Shown here piece after piece: positions 8,884-18,300 of a stretch of 64,000 nucleotides of DNA. The translations under genes were made by a program, and so were the position numbers. Under the pieces are notes generated by a model that was not told the origin of the DNA, did no database searches, and saw only the letters and a program-made list of their open reading frames with translations. The DNA lies in the NCBI RefSeq assembly GCF_001592265.1, contig NZ_BCWP01000012.1:1-64000 (forward strand), in the 5' to 3' direction. Numbering within the stretch: the stretch's first letter is position 1; every line of letters starts with the position of its first letter. The stretch is from Curvibacter delicatus NBRC 14919 (GTDB lineage: Bacteria > Pseudomonadota > Gammaproteobacteria > Burkholderiales > Burkholderiaceae_C).

Positions 8884-9432
8884 ATGTCACATGAGTTTGT
8901 TGTTACCCGGCTTGACGTCAAGGCCTTTGCCAAGGCGGGTGCCGTCCTGGCCGGTCAGGAGCCCTTGTCCCGGTTCGCACGTTTGCTGGAGGAAGCCGGC
9001 GGCCAGGGGGGCGAGCGCCCGGTGCAGTGGGAAGCCCGCGGCGAGACGCGGACCGATGCCAGTGGTTCGGCCCAGGTCTGGCTGCACCTGAGTGCGCAGC
9101 TCAGCCTGCCGCAGACCTGTCAGCGTTGTCTCGGGCCGGTGGATGTGGCGGTGTCGGTTAACCGTTCGTTCCGCTTTGTGGCAAGCGAGGCGCAGGCCGA
9201 GGCCGAAGACGAGGAGGCGGAAGAAGACGTCCTGGCCCTGAGCCGGGATTTCAACCTGCACGAGCTGATTGAGGATGAATTGCTGATGGACCTGTCGGTG
9301 GTGCCGCGCCACGACGTCTGCCCGACCGCGGTCAAACTGGCGGCGCAAGATGCCGATTTTGACGCCGCGCAAGCCAGCAAGCCCAATCCCTTTGCCGCCC
9401 TGGCCGGACTCAAAGGCGGCAAGTCCAATTGA
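8884..9432 (+). CDS. yceD: YceD family protein (DUF177), 23S rRNA accumulation factor
   Basis: 182-residue DUF177 protein. The family pattern is present: a C-x2-C pair (LPQTCQRCLGPV), an acidic stretch (EAEDEEAEEDV) and a second conserved block with Cys (VPRHDVCPT). YceD homologues are needed for normal 23S rRNA levels and are nearly always encoded immediately upstream of rpmF, as here. The ATG at 8884 places the first conserved residues at the usual distance. Possible upstream starts lack support. Confidence 0.9.
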   Translation: MSHEFVVTRLDVKAFAKAGAVLAGQEPLSRFARLLEEAGGQGGERPVQWEARGETRTDASGSAQVWLHLSAQLSLPQTCQRCLGPVDVAVSVNRSFRFVASEAQAEAEDEEAEEDVLALSRDFNLHELIEDELLMDLSVVPRHDVCPTAVKLAAQDADFDAAQASKPNPFAALAGLKGGKSN

Positions 9433-9471
9433 GGCGGTAAGGGAAACTAGCGCAAAATCAATCAGTTAGGC

Positions 9472-9477
9472 TATAAT
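9472..9477 (+). promoter_or_regulatory. Candidate -10 element upstream of rpmF
   Basis: A perfect TATAAT box in the yceD-rpmF gap. The region about 17 bases upstream lacks a good -35 box. Two near-identical copies of GCGCAGACCCA follow (about 9488-9511) in the presumed leader. Confidence 0.45.
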
Positions 9478-9575
9478 TCAAGGCTTCGCGCAGACCCAAC
9501 CTGCGCAGACCCACCAACCTTATTGAACAACCCCTGCTGTGCGGTGTCCGCATGGCATAAGACCAGGAGCCGATC

Positions 9576-9758
9576 ATGGCCGTCCAGCAAAACAAAAAGT
9601 CTCCTTCCAAGCGCGGCATGCACCGTTCGCACAACGCACTGAACGTGCCCGGCATCGCTGTGGAACCCACCACCGGCGAAACCCACCTGCGCCACCACAT
9701 CAGCCCGAACGGTTTCTACCGCGGCCGTCAGGTGCTGAAGAACAAGTCTGAAGCCTGA
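9576..9758 (+). CDS. rpmF: 50S ribosomal protein L32
   Basis: 60-residue L32 with the invariant N-terminus [20 protein letters not shown] and the [15 protein letters not shown]-terminal block. It lacks the paired cysteines of zinc-binding L32 forms, as is common in betaproteobacteria. It sits between yceD and plsX, the standard order, and is followed by a very strong terminator that separates it from plsX. Confidence 0.97.
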   Translation: MAVQQNKKSPSKRGMHRSHNALNVPGIAVEPTTGETHLRHHISPNGFYRGRQVLKNKSEA

Positions 9759-9774
9759 TCAAGCCTGACTGCCC

Positions 9775-9816
9775 AAGGCCCGATGCTACAAAACAGTAGC
9801 CTCGGGCCTTTGTTTT
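9775..9816 (+). terminator. Rho-independent terminator of rpmF
   Basis: Long stem AAGGCCCGA + GCTAC (9775-9789) with TCGGGCCTT + GTAGC on the other arm (9796-9810), closing on AAAACA and followed by TGTTTTG. The inner hairpin GCTAC/GTAGC resembles the head of the dispersed repeat, so the terminator may have grown around a repeat remnant (inference). Confidence 0.85.
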
Positions 9817-9864
9817 GATGACGACCGTTACCGGTTCCCAGGCGCCTGATCGCGCTACTTGCCC

Positions 9865-10890
9865 ATGATCACGATCGCTGTTGACTGCATGGGGGGCGAT
9901 CACGGCCCCCGCGTCACGCTGGCTGCGTGCCGTAATTTTCTTGAACACCACCCCGACGCCGAGTTGCTGCTGGTCGGCCTGCCCGACAGCCTGAGCGCTT
10001 TGAAGCATCCGCGCGCCCGCGTGGTGGCGGCCACCGAAGTGGTGGGGATGGATGACCCGATCGAGGTGGCGCTGCGCCGCAAGAAGGATTCGTCCATGCG
10101 TGTGGCGATCCAGCAGGTCAAGGACGGCGCGGCGCAGGCTGCGGTGTCGGCCGGCAACACCGGCGCGCTGATGGCGATTGCTCGCTATCTGCTCAAAACC
10201 GTGGACGGGATTGATCGCCCGGCCATTGCGGCGCAAATTCCCAATGCCAAGGGGGGCGGTACCACGGTGCTCGATCTGGGGGCCAATGTGGACTGCACGG
10301 CTGAGCACCTGCTCCAGTTCGCGGTCATGGGCTCGGCCCTGGTTTCGGTGCTGCGCGACGACCCGAATCCCTCGGTGGGTCTGCTCAACATTGGTGAAGA
10401 AGTCATCAAAGGCAATGAAATCATCAAAAAATCGGGTGAACTGCTTCGATTGGCGGCTAATTCCGGTGATTTGAATTTCTTTGGCAATGTTGAAGGCAAC
10501 GATATTTTCAAGGGAACGACCGATATCGTGGTCTGTGACGGTTTTGTCGGCAATGTGGCCCTCAAGACCAGCGAAGGCCTGGCCTCGATGATCGGCAGTT
10601 TCCTGAAGCAAGAGTTTTCCCGCAATATCTTCACGAAATTTGCTGCCATCTGTGCTTATCCGGTGCTTTCTGTATTCAAGAAGCGAATGGATCACCGGCG
10701 TTACAATGGCGCGGCACTGCTGGGCCTGCGTGGTCTGGTATTCAAGAGCCATGGCTCGGCTGACGCCTTCGCTTTTGAGCAGGCGTTGAACCGCGCGTAT
10801 GATGCAGCCCGTAACAAGCTGCTCGACCGGGTCCAGGCCCGGATCGCGCATGCCGCTCCGTTGCTGGCTGGTGTGGCCGGCGCGGAGTAA
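9865..10890 (+). CDS. plsX: Phosphate acyltransferase PlsX
   Basis: Converts acyl-ACP to acyl-phosphate, the donor for PlsY in phospholipid synthesis; it is a peripheral membrane enzyme. The N-terminus [16 protein letters not shown] is the family signature, and [12 protein letters not shown] and [17 protein letters not shown] are further conserved blocks. The start at the ATG (9865) gives 341 residues; a TTG two codons upstream is less likely. It opens the fatty-acid cluster plsX-fabH-fabD-fabG-acpP-fabF. Confidence 0.96.
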   Translation: MITIAVDCMGGDHGPRVTLAACRNFLEHHPDAELLLVGLPDSLSALKHPRARVVAATEVVGMDDPIEVALRRKKDSSMRVAIQQVKDGAAQAAVSAGNTGALMAIARYLLKTVDGIDRPAIAAQIPNAKGGGTTVLDLGANVDCTAEHLLQFAVMGSALVSVLRDDPNPSVGLLNIGEEVIKGNEIIKKSGELLRLAANSGDLNFFGNVEGNDIFKGTTDIVVCDGFVGNVALKTSEGLASMIGSFLKQEFSRNIFTKFAAICAYPVLSVFKKRMDHRRYNGAALLGLRGLVFKSHGSADAFAFEQALNRAYDAARNKLLDRVQARIAHAAPLLAGVAGAE

Positions 10891-10944
10891 CCGGTTATCT
10901 CGGCCAGGGTCTGGCCGGCGCCGGGTCAACCCATAGAACAGCCC

Positions 10945-11922
10945 ATGAGACGTTATTCCCGCATCACTGGTACTGGCAGCTATCTGCCGTCGCGCCGTTT
11001 GAGCAATGCCCAACTGGTGTCTGAACTGGCCACCCAAGGGGTGGAAACTTCCGACGACTGGATTGTCGAGCGCACCGGCATCCGGGCCCGGCATTTCGCC
11101 GCCCCGGATGAGTGCAGCAGCGACCTGGGTGTGGCCGCCGCACGCAACGCACTGCAGGCTGCCGGCCTGCAGGCGCAGGACATCGATCTGATCATTGTCG
11201 CTACGTCCACGCCGGACATGGTGTTTCCCTCCACCGCTTGTATTTTGCAGAACAAGCTGGGCGCCCATGGCTGCCCGGCGTTTGATGTGCAGGCGGTCTG
11301 CAGCGGCTTTATCTACGCGCTGACCGTGGCCGATGCCATGATCCAGACCGGTGCGGCCAGCAAGGCGCTGGTGATCGGGGCCGAGGTCTTCTCCCGCATT
11401 CTTGATTTCAAGGACCGTACTACCTGTGTGCTGTTTGGCGACGGCGCTGGTGCCGTGGTGCTGGAAGCCTCCGACAAGCCGGGCATCCTGGCCAGCGACC
11501 TGCATGCCGATGGCAAGCACGTTGGCATCTTGTGCGTGCCGGGCCATGTCTCGGGCGGTAATGTGCTGGGCGACCCGGTGCTCAAGATGGACGGTCAGGC
11601 CGTCTTCAAGCTGGCGGTTGGCGTGCTGGAAGAAACGGCCCGGGCCACGCTGGCCAAGGCCGGCAAGCAGGACACCGACATCGACTGGCTGATTCCGCAC
11701 CAAGCCAACATCCGCATCATGCAGAGCACAGCCCGGAAGCTGAAGTTGCCGATGGACAAGGTCATCGTGACCGTGGACCAGCACGGCAACACCTCGGCGG
11801 CCTCGATTCCGCTGGCGCTGGACGCGGCGGTTCGCGGCGGCCAGGTCAAGCCGGGCCAGCTGATCATGCTCGAAGGGGTGGGCGGCGGCTTCACCTGGGG
11901 TTCGGTGCTATTGAATATGTAG
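10945..11922 (+). CDS. fabH: 3-oxoacyl-ACP synthase III (FabH)
   Basis: Starts fatty-acid synthesis by condensing acetyl-CoA with malonyl-ACP. The 325-residue thiolase-fold enzyme shows the Cys-His-Asn triad in [25 protein letters not shown] and [14 protein letters not shown], and the C-terminal [10 protein letters not shown] block. Its length is normal. It sits between plsX and fabD with short gaps and is presumably transcribed with them. Confidence 0.97.
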   Translation: MRRYSRITGTGSYLPSRRLSNAQLVSELATQGVETSDDWIVERTGIRARHFAAPDECSSDLGVAAARNALQAAGLQAQDIDLIIVATSTPDMVFPSTACILQNKLGAHGCPAFDVQAVCSGFIYALTVADAMIQTGAASKALVIGAEVFSRILDFKDRTTCVLFGDGAGAVVLEASDKPGILASDLHADGKHVGILCVPGHVSGGNVLGDPVLKMDGQAVFKLAVGVLEETARATLAKAGKQDTDIDWLIPHQANIRIMQSTARKLKLPMDKVIVTVDQHGNTSAASIPLALDAAVRGGQVKPGQLIMLEGVGGGFTWGSVLLNM

Positions 11923-11985
11923 CGCCTGGTGCACATACGGCAAGGTCTGAACCCTGAATCAATCCATTATTTCTGACGAATCACG

Positions 11986-12932
11986 ATGAAACCGTTTGCC
12001 TTTGTCTTTCCCGGTCAGGGCTCGCAGTCGGTCGGCATGCTCGACGGCTGGGGCGACCATCCGGTGGTGCTCGAAACCCTGAAGGAGGCGTCCGACGCCC
12101 TTGGTGAGGACGTGGCCAAGCTGATCAAGGAAGGCCCCAAGGAGGCGCTGGCCCTGACCACCAACACCCAGCCGGTGATGCTGGTGGCGGCAGTGGCGGC
12201 CTACCGCATCTGGATGGGCGAGACCGGCGTGGCGCCGGCCGCGGTGGCCGGCCATTCGCTGGGCGAATACTCGGCCATGGTGGCCGCCGGCGTGCTGACG
12301 CTGGCCCAGGCCACGCCGTTGGTGCGCCTGCGCGCCCAAGCCATGCAGGAAGCCGTGCCGGTGGGCACCGGTGCTATGGCGGCCATCCTCGGCATGGAAG
12401 CGGCCAAGGTGATTGCCGGCTGTGCCGAGGTGACGCAGTCCTTTGGTGCCGGCTCTGCCGAAGTGGTGGAAGCGGTCAATTTCAACGATCCGGCGCAAAC
12501 GGTGATTGCCGGCTCCAAGGCGGCGGTCGAGAAGGCGTGTGAAGTGCTCAAGGCCAACGGCGCCAAGCGTGCCCTGCCGCTGCCGGTGTCGGCCCCCTTC
12601 CACTCCAGCCTGATGAAACCGGCGGCCGAGAAGCTGTGCGAGCGGCTGGAGACGGTGACTTTCGGTGCGCCGCAGATGCCACTGATCAACAACATCGACG
12701 TGGCGGTGGAAACCGATGCCGACCGCATCCGCGATGCGCTGTACCGCCAGGCCTTCGGCCCGGTGCGCTGGGTCGAATGCGTGCAGGCCATCAAGGCGCA
12801 CGGCATCACGACCCTGGTGGAATGCGGCCCGGGCAAGGTGCTGGCCGGCATGGTCAAGCGCATTGATGCAGAACTCACTGGCATGGCCTTGTATGACCCG
12901 GCCACGCTGGCGGAAGTGAAAGGAGCATTGGA

Positions 12933-12936
<4 letters not shown>
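11986..12936 (+). CDS. fabD: Malonyl-CoA:ACP transacylase (FabD)
   Basis: Loads malonyl groups from CoA onto acyl carrier protein. The 316-residue protein has the N-terminal FVFPGQGSQSVGML motif, the nucleophile elbow GHSLGEYS and the later PVSAPFHSSLM block that carries the catalytic His. The stop overlaps the fabG start by four bases (ATGA), so the two are probably translationally coupled. Confidence 0.97.
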
Positions 12937-14017
<1,081 letters not shown>

Positions 14018-14060
14018 TGGCATTCCCTGCGGTACGGCGTTTGCTGTACTGCACAGCCCT

Positions 14061-14096
14061 GTGAGCGGCATAACGCCCAATGGGCGTACCGCTCAC
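14061..14096 (+). promoter_or_regulatory. Intercistronic hairpin acpP-fabF
   Basis: Nested inverted repeats: outer GTGAGCGG (14061-14068) / CCGCTCAC (14089-14096), inner ACGCCC / GGGCGT around AAT. No T-run follows, so it looks like an mRNA-stabilising or processing stem rather than a terminator. It may help raise acpP message over fabF. Confidence 0.5.
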
Positions 14097-14131
14097 GGTG
14101 GCTCCCGTTTTTGTAGCACACACAGAAATCT

Positions 14132-15376
14132 ATGTCCCGTCGTCGCGTCGTCGTAACAGGTCTGGGCTGTATCAGCCCCGTGGGTAATACCGTGGCTGAT
14201 GCCTGGTCCACTCTGCTGGCCGGTCAGTCCGGCATTGACCTGATCACCAAGTTCGATGCCACCAATTTCGCCTGCAAGATTGCCGGCGAGGTGAAGGGTT
14301 TCGACCTTGATTCGTACATCGGCTCCAAAGAGGCGCGCACGATGGACACCTTCATCCATTACGGCATTGCCGCCGCGGTTCAGGCCGTGGCCGACGCCGG
14401 CCTGCCCACGGGCGAGGCCCTGGGCGAAGAGCAGGCCTGCCGCATCGGCTGCATGATCGGTTCCGGTATTGGCGGCCTGCCGCTGATCGAGGACACCCAT
14501 GCCGAGCTGACCAACCGTGGTCCGCGCCGCATCTCGCCTTTTTTCGTGCCGGCATCCATCATCAACATGATCTCGGGTCATGTGTCGATGCGTTTCGGTT
14601 TCAAGGGCCCCAACCTCGCCATCGTCACCGCCTGCACCACCGGCCTGCACAACATCGGTGATGCCGGGCGCATGATCGAGTACGGCGATGCCGACGTCAT
14701 GATCGCCGGTGGTTCCGAGGCCACCGTTTCGCCGCTGGGCGTGGGCGGTTTTGCTGCCATGCGTGCGCTCTCCACCCGCAATGACGATCCCAAGACGGCC
14801 TCCCGCCCCTGGGACAAGGACCGCGATGGTTTCGTGCTGGGCGAAGGCGCCGGCGTCATGGTGCTGGAAGAGTACGAGCACGCCAAGGCGCGCGGCGCCA
14901 AGATCTACGCTGAACTGAGCGGCTTCGGCATGAGCGCCGATGCCGGCCACATGACGGCACCCAACATGGACGGCCCGCGCCGCGCCATGGTGGCCGCCTT
15001 GCGCAACGCCGGCGTCAATGCCGATCAGGTGGACTACCTCAACGCGCACGGCACCTCCACGCCGTTGGGCGACATCAACGAGACCAACGCGATCAAGGCT
15101 GCTTTGGGCGACCATGCCAAGAAGACCGTGGTCAACTCCACCAAGTCCATGACCGGCCACTTGTTGGGCGGCGCCGGTGGCATTGAATCCGTGTTCACGG
15201 TGCTGGCCATTCATCATCAGAAGAGCCCGCCGACCATCAACCTCTTCAACCAGGACCCCGAGTGCGATCTGGACTACTGCGCCAACACCGCGCGGGACAT
15301 GAAGATCGATGTGGCCGTGAAGAACAACTTCGGCTTCGGCGGAACCAACGGCACCCTGGTCTTCAAGCGCATCTGA
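14132..15376 (+). CDS. fabF: 3-oxoacyl-ACP synthase II (FabF)
   Basis: Elongating beta-ketoacyl-ACP synthase. The catalytic Cys lies in [12 protein letters not shown], and the two His in [11 protein letters not shown] and [13 protein letters not shown]. The C-terminal [14 protein letters not shown] is the family ending. At 414 residues it is full length. It closes the fatty-acid cluster and is followed 22 bases later by a small membrane-protein gene that leads into rpoE. Confidence 0.97.
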   Translation: MSRRRVVVTGLGCISPVGNTVADAWSTLLAGQSGIDLITKFDATNFACKIAGEVKGFDLDSYIGSKEARTMDTFIHYGIAAAVQAVADAGLPTGEALGEEQACRIGCMIGSGIGGLPLIEDTHAELTNRGPRRISPFFVPASIINMISGHVSMRFGFKGPNLAIVTACTTGLHNIGDAGRMIEYGDADVMIAGGSEATVSPLGVGGFAAMRALSTRNDDPKTASRPWDKDRDGFVLGEGAGVMVLEEYEHAKARGAKIYAELSGFGMSADAGHMTAPNMDGPRRAMVAALRNAGVNADQVDYLNAHGTSTPLGDINETNAIKAALGDHAKKTVVNSTKSMTGHLLGGAGGIESVFTVLAIHHQKSPPTINLFNQDPECDLDYCANTARDMKIDVAVKNNFGFGGTNGTLVFKRI

Positions 15377-15398
15377 CGCGCACCGTCGAGCTTTCAGC

Positions 15399-15875
15399 AT
15401 GCACAGCGCCCCAGCGGTTACATATCCGGTGGGGCGTTGCCACATTCAGACCGGCCTGACACTGGCACTGTGGGGGCTGGGCGCAGTGGTCAGTGTGCTC
15501 TGGATCCGCGATGCCGGCCGCATCGGCTGGCCGCAAGGACTGGCCGTGTTGTTTGGGCTGCTGAGCGGTGCGCTGGCGCTGCGCAGCCTGCTGAAGGCAG
15601 CAGAGGGCACCTTGCGCTGGGATGGCCAGCAGTGGGGCTGGCAGACCGGCCGCGACAGCCTGGGCGGTACGGTGCGGCCGACGCTGGATCTCCAGCGCTG
15701 GATGCTGCTGGAATTCCGGCCGCAGGCGGGCCGCCCGATCTGGCTCTGGGTGACACGGACGAACGAGCCAACGCGCTGGGATGCCTTGCGCCGGGCCTTG
15801 TGGTCGCGTGTTCCACGCACGGCGGCGGTGGGCCATGCCGACGGTTGGCCGGATGCCGGGCAAGGGCGCGCATGA
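15399..15875 (+). CDS. Small two-span membrane protein of unknown function
   Basis: 158-residue protein with two predicted membrane helices near residues 17-36 (IQTGLTLALWGLGAVVSVLW) and 44-66 (GWPQGLAVLFGLLSGALALR), then a soluble Trp-rich C-terminal domain with LRWDGQQWGWQTG and MLLEFRP. I do not recognise a characterised function. The N-terminal span pair plus beta-rich tail is reminiscent of YgfX/CptA-like proteins, but this is only a resemblance. The end overlaps the rpoE start by four bases, so it is probably co-translated with the sigma factor and may belong to the envelope-stress unit. Confidence 0.75.
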   Translation: MHSAPAVTYPVGRCHIQTGLTLALWGLGAVVSVLWIRDAGRIGWPQGLAVLFGLLSGALALRSLLKAAEGTLRWDGQQWGWQTGRDSLGGTVRPTLDLQRWMLLEFRPQAGRPIWLWVTRTNEPTRWDALRRALWSRVPRTAAVGHADGWPDAGQGRA

Positions 15876-16507
15876 AAGAGCCGGTGCCGTCTGCGCAACC
15901 TTCTGCGGATCACAGCGATCTGCTGCTGGTCGAGCGCACGCTGGCGGGTGACCAGCACGCTTTCGAATTGCTGGTCGTCAAATACCAGCGTCGCATCCAG
16001 CGCCTGATCAGCCGCATGGTGCGCGATGGCGACTTGGTGGAGGACATTGCGCAGGAAACCTTCATCCGTGCCTACCGGGCGCTGCACCAGTTCCGCGGCG
16101 ACGCCCAGTTCTACACCTGGCTGTACCGCATTGCGGTAAATACCGCCAAGAAATTCCTGCTGGACCTCAAGCGTGATCCCCTGGTGACGCTGACGACCCT
16201 GCAACCCGATGGCGAGGAAGATGAAACTTCTCGCCCCGGAAATGAACCAACCAGCGATGAGACGCCGGAATCGGTGCTGGCGGCCAGCGAGATCGCACAG
16301 GCCGTCAATGCGGCCATGGAGGCCCTGCCGGAGGATTTGCGCCAGGCGGTGACGCTGCGCGAGATCGAAGGCCTGAGCTACGAGGATATTGCCGCCGCGA
16401 TGGACTGTCCGATCGGTACCGTGCGGTCCCGGATCTTCCGGGCGCGCGAGGCCATTTCGGCGCGGGTGCGGCCGCTGCTGGAACACCAGTCCGGCAAGCG
16501 CTGGTAA
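15872..16507 (+). CDS. rpoE: RNA polymerase sigma factor RpoE (sigma-24/AlgU type)
   Basis: ECF sigma factor for the envelope stress response. Region 2 is visible as HAFELLVVKYQRRIQRLI and DLVEDIAQETFIRAYRAL, and region 4 as LPEDLRQAVTLREIEGLSYE with CPIGTVRSRIFRAREAI, which recognises the -35 element. The 211 residues include a typical acidic linker. The ATG at 15872 overlaps the previous gene. Downstream rseA, rseB and degP complete the regulatory module. Confidence 0.96.
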   Translation: MKEPVPSAQPSADHSDLLLVERTLAGDQHAFELLVVKYQRRIQRLISRMVRDGDLVEDIAQETFIRAYRALHQFRGDAQFYTWLYRIAVNTAKKFLLDLKRDPLVTLTTLQPDGEEDETSRPGNEPTSDETPESVLAASEIAQAVNAAMEALPEDLRQAVTLREIEGLSYEDIAAAMDCPIGTVRSRIFRAREAISARVRPLLEHQSGKRW

Positions 16508-16530
16508 GACGAAACAGAGGTAGTGCCAAG

Positions 16531-17154
16531 ATGACGCAAGACATGTCGACGACGCGAGAACTGGTGTCCGCCCTGGCGGATGGGCAGCTGCGCGGTGAGG
16601 AATGCGCACGTGCGCTGGCATTGATCGAGCACAGCGCGGATGCCCGTGCCCAGTGGCATGCCTATCACCTAGTGGGCGATGTGCTGCGTGCGCAAGAGCT
16701 GGGCGCCACCAGTGCCCGTGATGCCGCCTTCACCGAGCGCCTGCGTCAGCGCCTGCAGCAGGAGGTGGCGCTGGAGCGCCCTGCGGTCGCTATGAATTTC
16801 ATAGCTGCCAGCGCATATTCATCAAGCTCGGAAGGCCAAAATCGTGCCGCACATCCGAGTGCCAATGACGCCAGCATGCGCTGGAAGCTGGTGGCGGGAT
16901 TGGCCTCGCTGGCGACCGTGATGGTGGTCGGCTGGCATCTGACGTCCGACGACGGCAAGGTCGGTGAAGCGCCGCAGCTGGCGCAGGTGAGCGTGCCGGT
17001 GCAGCCCGTCGCGGGCGAGGCCACCCCGGCCATGATCCGCGATCCGCGCCTGGACCAGTTGCTGGCGGCGCACCAGCAGTTCGGCGGCACCTCGGCGCTG
17101 CAGATGCCGGCCGGTTTCGTGCGCAACGCGACGTTCGAACGGCCGGCGCGCTGA
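16531..17154 (+). CDS. rseA: Anti-sigma-E factor RseA
   Basis: Inner-membrane anti-sigma factor that holds RpoE until it is proteolysed under envelope stress. The N-terminal RseA domain (SALADGQLRGEECARALALI ... HAYHLVGDVLR) binds the sigma factor. One membrane span lies near residues 117-136 (KLVAGLASLATVMVVGW), and the periplasmic tail should bind RseB. Residues 87-104, starting AMNFIAASAYSSSSEGQN, are encoded by a copy of the dispersed repeat inserted in frame between the two domains. The gene lies 23 bases after rpoE. Confidence 0.93.
   Translation: MTQDMSTTRELVSALADGQLRGEECARALALIEHSADARAQWHAYHLVGDVLRAQELGATSARDAAFTERLRQRLQQEVALERPAVAMNFIAASAYSSSSEGQNRAAHPSANDASMRWKLVAGLASLATVMVVGWHLTSDDGKVGEAPQLAQVSVPVQPVAGEATPAMIRDPRLDQLLAAHQQFGGTSALQMPAGFVRNATFERPAR
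16789..16842 (+). repeat. Dispersed palindromic repeat inside rseA
   Basis: Head GCTATGAATTTCATAGC (16789-16805), middle with AGCGC, tail GAAGGCCAAAAT. It is the same length and architecture as the era copy at 24134-24187, in the same orientation and reading frame. Confidence 0.85.
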
Positions 17155-17185
17155 ATGAAAACATGCATGGCATGAGCAACCCCGT

Positions 17186-18235
17186 ATGAAGACCGTTTCC
17201 CTGAGCCGCCTGTTGCTGGCCACGGCCCTGCTGTTGATGGCATTGAATGGCCAGGCGCAGACCAGCGGCGCTTCGGCCGAGGCCGCAGCCACCGGCGTTG
17301 CGCCTGAGCGCAGCATCACCGACTGGCTGATGCGCCTGCACGAGGCCTCGCGCCGCCGTGCCTACATCGGCACGCTGGTCGTGTCGTCCGGCGGCACCAT
17401 GGCGAGTTCGCGCATCTGGCATGTGTGCGATGGCGAAAAACAGATCGAACGCGTGGAGGCGCTCTCGGGCACGCCGCGCTCCACCTTCCGCCGCAACGAC
17501 GAGGTCATCACCTTCTCGCCGCAGAGCAAGGTGGCGGTGACGGAAAAGCGCGAGTCGCTGGGCCTGTTTCCGCACCTGCTCCAGTCGCCCGACAGTGCCA
17601 TCGACCAGTTCTACAGCGCACGCGCGCAGGGCAGTGAGCGGGTGGCCGGTTTCGAGGCCGACGTGGTGCAGTTGGCGCCCAAGGACAAGTTGCGTTTCGG
17701 CTACCGCATCTGGAGCGAGAAGAAAAGCGGCCTGGTCGTCAAGCTGCAGACCCTCGACCTGGATGGCCAGGTGCTCGAGCAGGTCGCCTTTTCGGAGCTG
17801 CAGCTGGATGCGCCGGTCAGCATGGACAAGCTGACGCAGATGATGCGCAACACCGAAGGCTACAAACTGGAAAAGCCGGAGCTGGTCAAGACCACCGCGG
17901 CCGCCGAAGGCTGGCAGCTCAAGAGCCCGGTGCCCGGCTTCAAGCCCATGAGTTGCTACCGACGCCCTGCGGGCAGCCGGCCCGACGCATCCGACAACCT
18001 GGTGCAGTGGGTGTTTTCTGACGGGATGGCTTCGGTGTCCTTGTTCATCGAGCCGTTTGACCGCCGACGCCATGGCGCCGAAGGGTTGATGGCCATGGGG
18101 GCAACGCATACCCTGGTGCGCCGCGTCGCAGCCAGGAATGCGGCGCAGGACGGGGGCTGGTGGCTCACGGTGGTGGGTGAGGTGCCGGGGCCGACGCTGC
18201 AAGCGTTTGCCCAGGGCCTTGAGCGAAAGAAATAG
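17186..18235 (+). CDS. rseB: Sigma-E regulatory protein RseB (MucB)
   Basis: Periplasmic protein that binds the tail of RseA and shields it from DegS, released when mislocalised lipopolysaccharide or proteins accumulate. A signal peptide is clear (SRLLLATALLLMALNGQAQ). The N-terminal LolA-like domain (WLMRLHEASRRRAYIGTLVV) and the smaller C-terminal domain (LKSPVPGFKPMSCYRRP) match the MucB/RseB family. At 349 residues it is full length. It lies directly after rseA. Confidence 0.93.
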   Translation: MKTVSLSRLLLATALLLMALNGQAQTSGASAEAAATGVAPERSITDWLMRLHEASRRRAYIGTLVVSSGGTMASSRIWHVCDGEKQIERVEALSGTPRSTFRRNDEVITFSPQSKVAVTEKRESLGLFPHLLQSPDSAIDQFYSARAQGSERVAGFEADVVQLAPKDKLRFGYRIWSEKKSGLVVKLQTLDLDGQVLEQVAFSELQLDAPVSMDKLTQMMRNTEGYKLEKPELVKTTAAAEGWQLKSPVPGFKPMSCYRRPAGSRPDASDNLVQWVFSDGMASVSLFIEPFDRRRHGAEGLMAMGATHTLVRRVAARNAAQDGGWWLTVVGEVPGPTLQAFAQGLERKK

Positions 18236-18263
18236 AACCTTATGTACGTTCGGGTGCGCCTTG

Positions 18264-18282
18264 CACCGGGCGGTGTTTTTTT
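18264..18282 (+). terminator. Weak terminator-like hairpin between rseB and degP
   Basis: Short CACC/GGTG stem with GGGC loop followed by seven T. A hairpin GGTGC/GCACC overlaps it just upstream. It could attenuate rather than stop transcription into degP. Confidence 0.3.
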
Positions 18283-18300
18283 GTCAATGAGAGGTTGATG

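Noticed and set aside
9700-11784. A 694-codon open frame on the minus strand opposite plsX and fabH
   Set aside because: Both genes on the other strand are certain, and the antisense product has no domain; such long shadows arise from GC-rich codon bias.
18236-18300. A sigma-E type promoter directly upstream of degP
   Set aside because: A GAACCTT-like string is present but no matching -10 at the right distance; not convincing.
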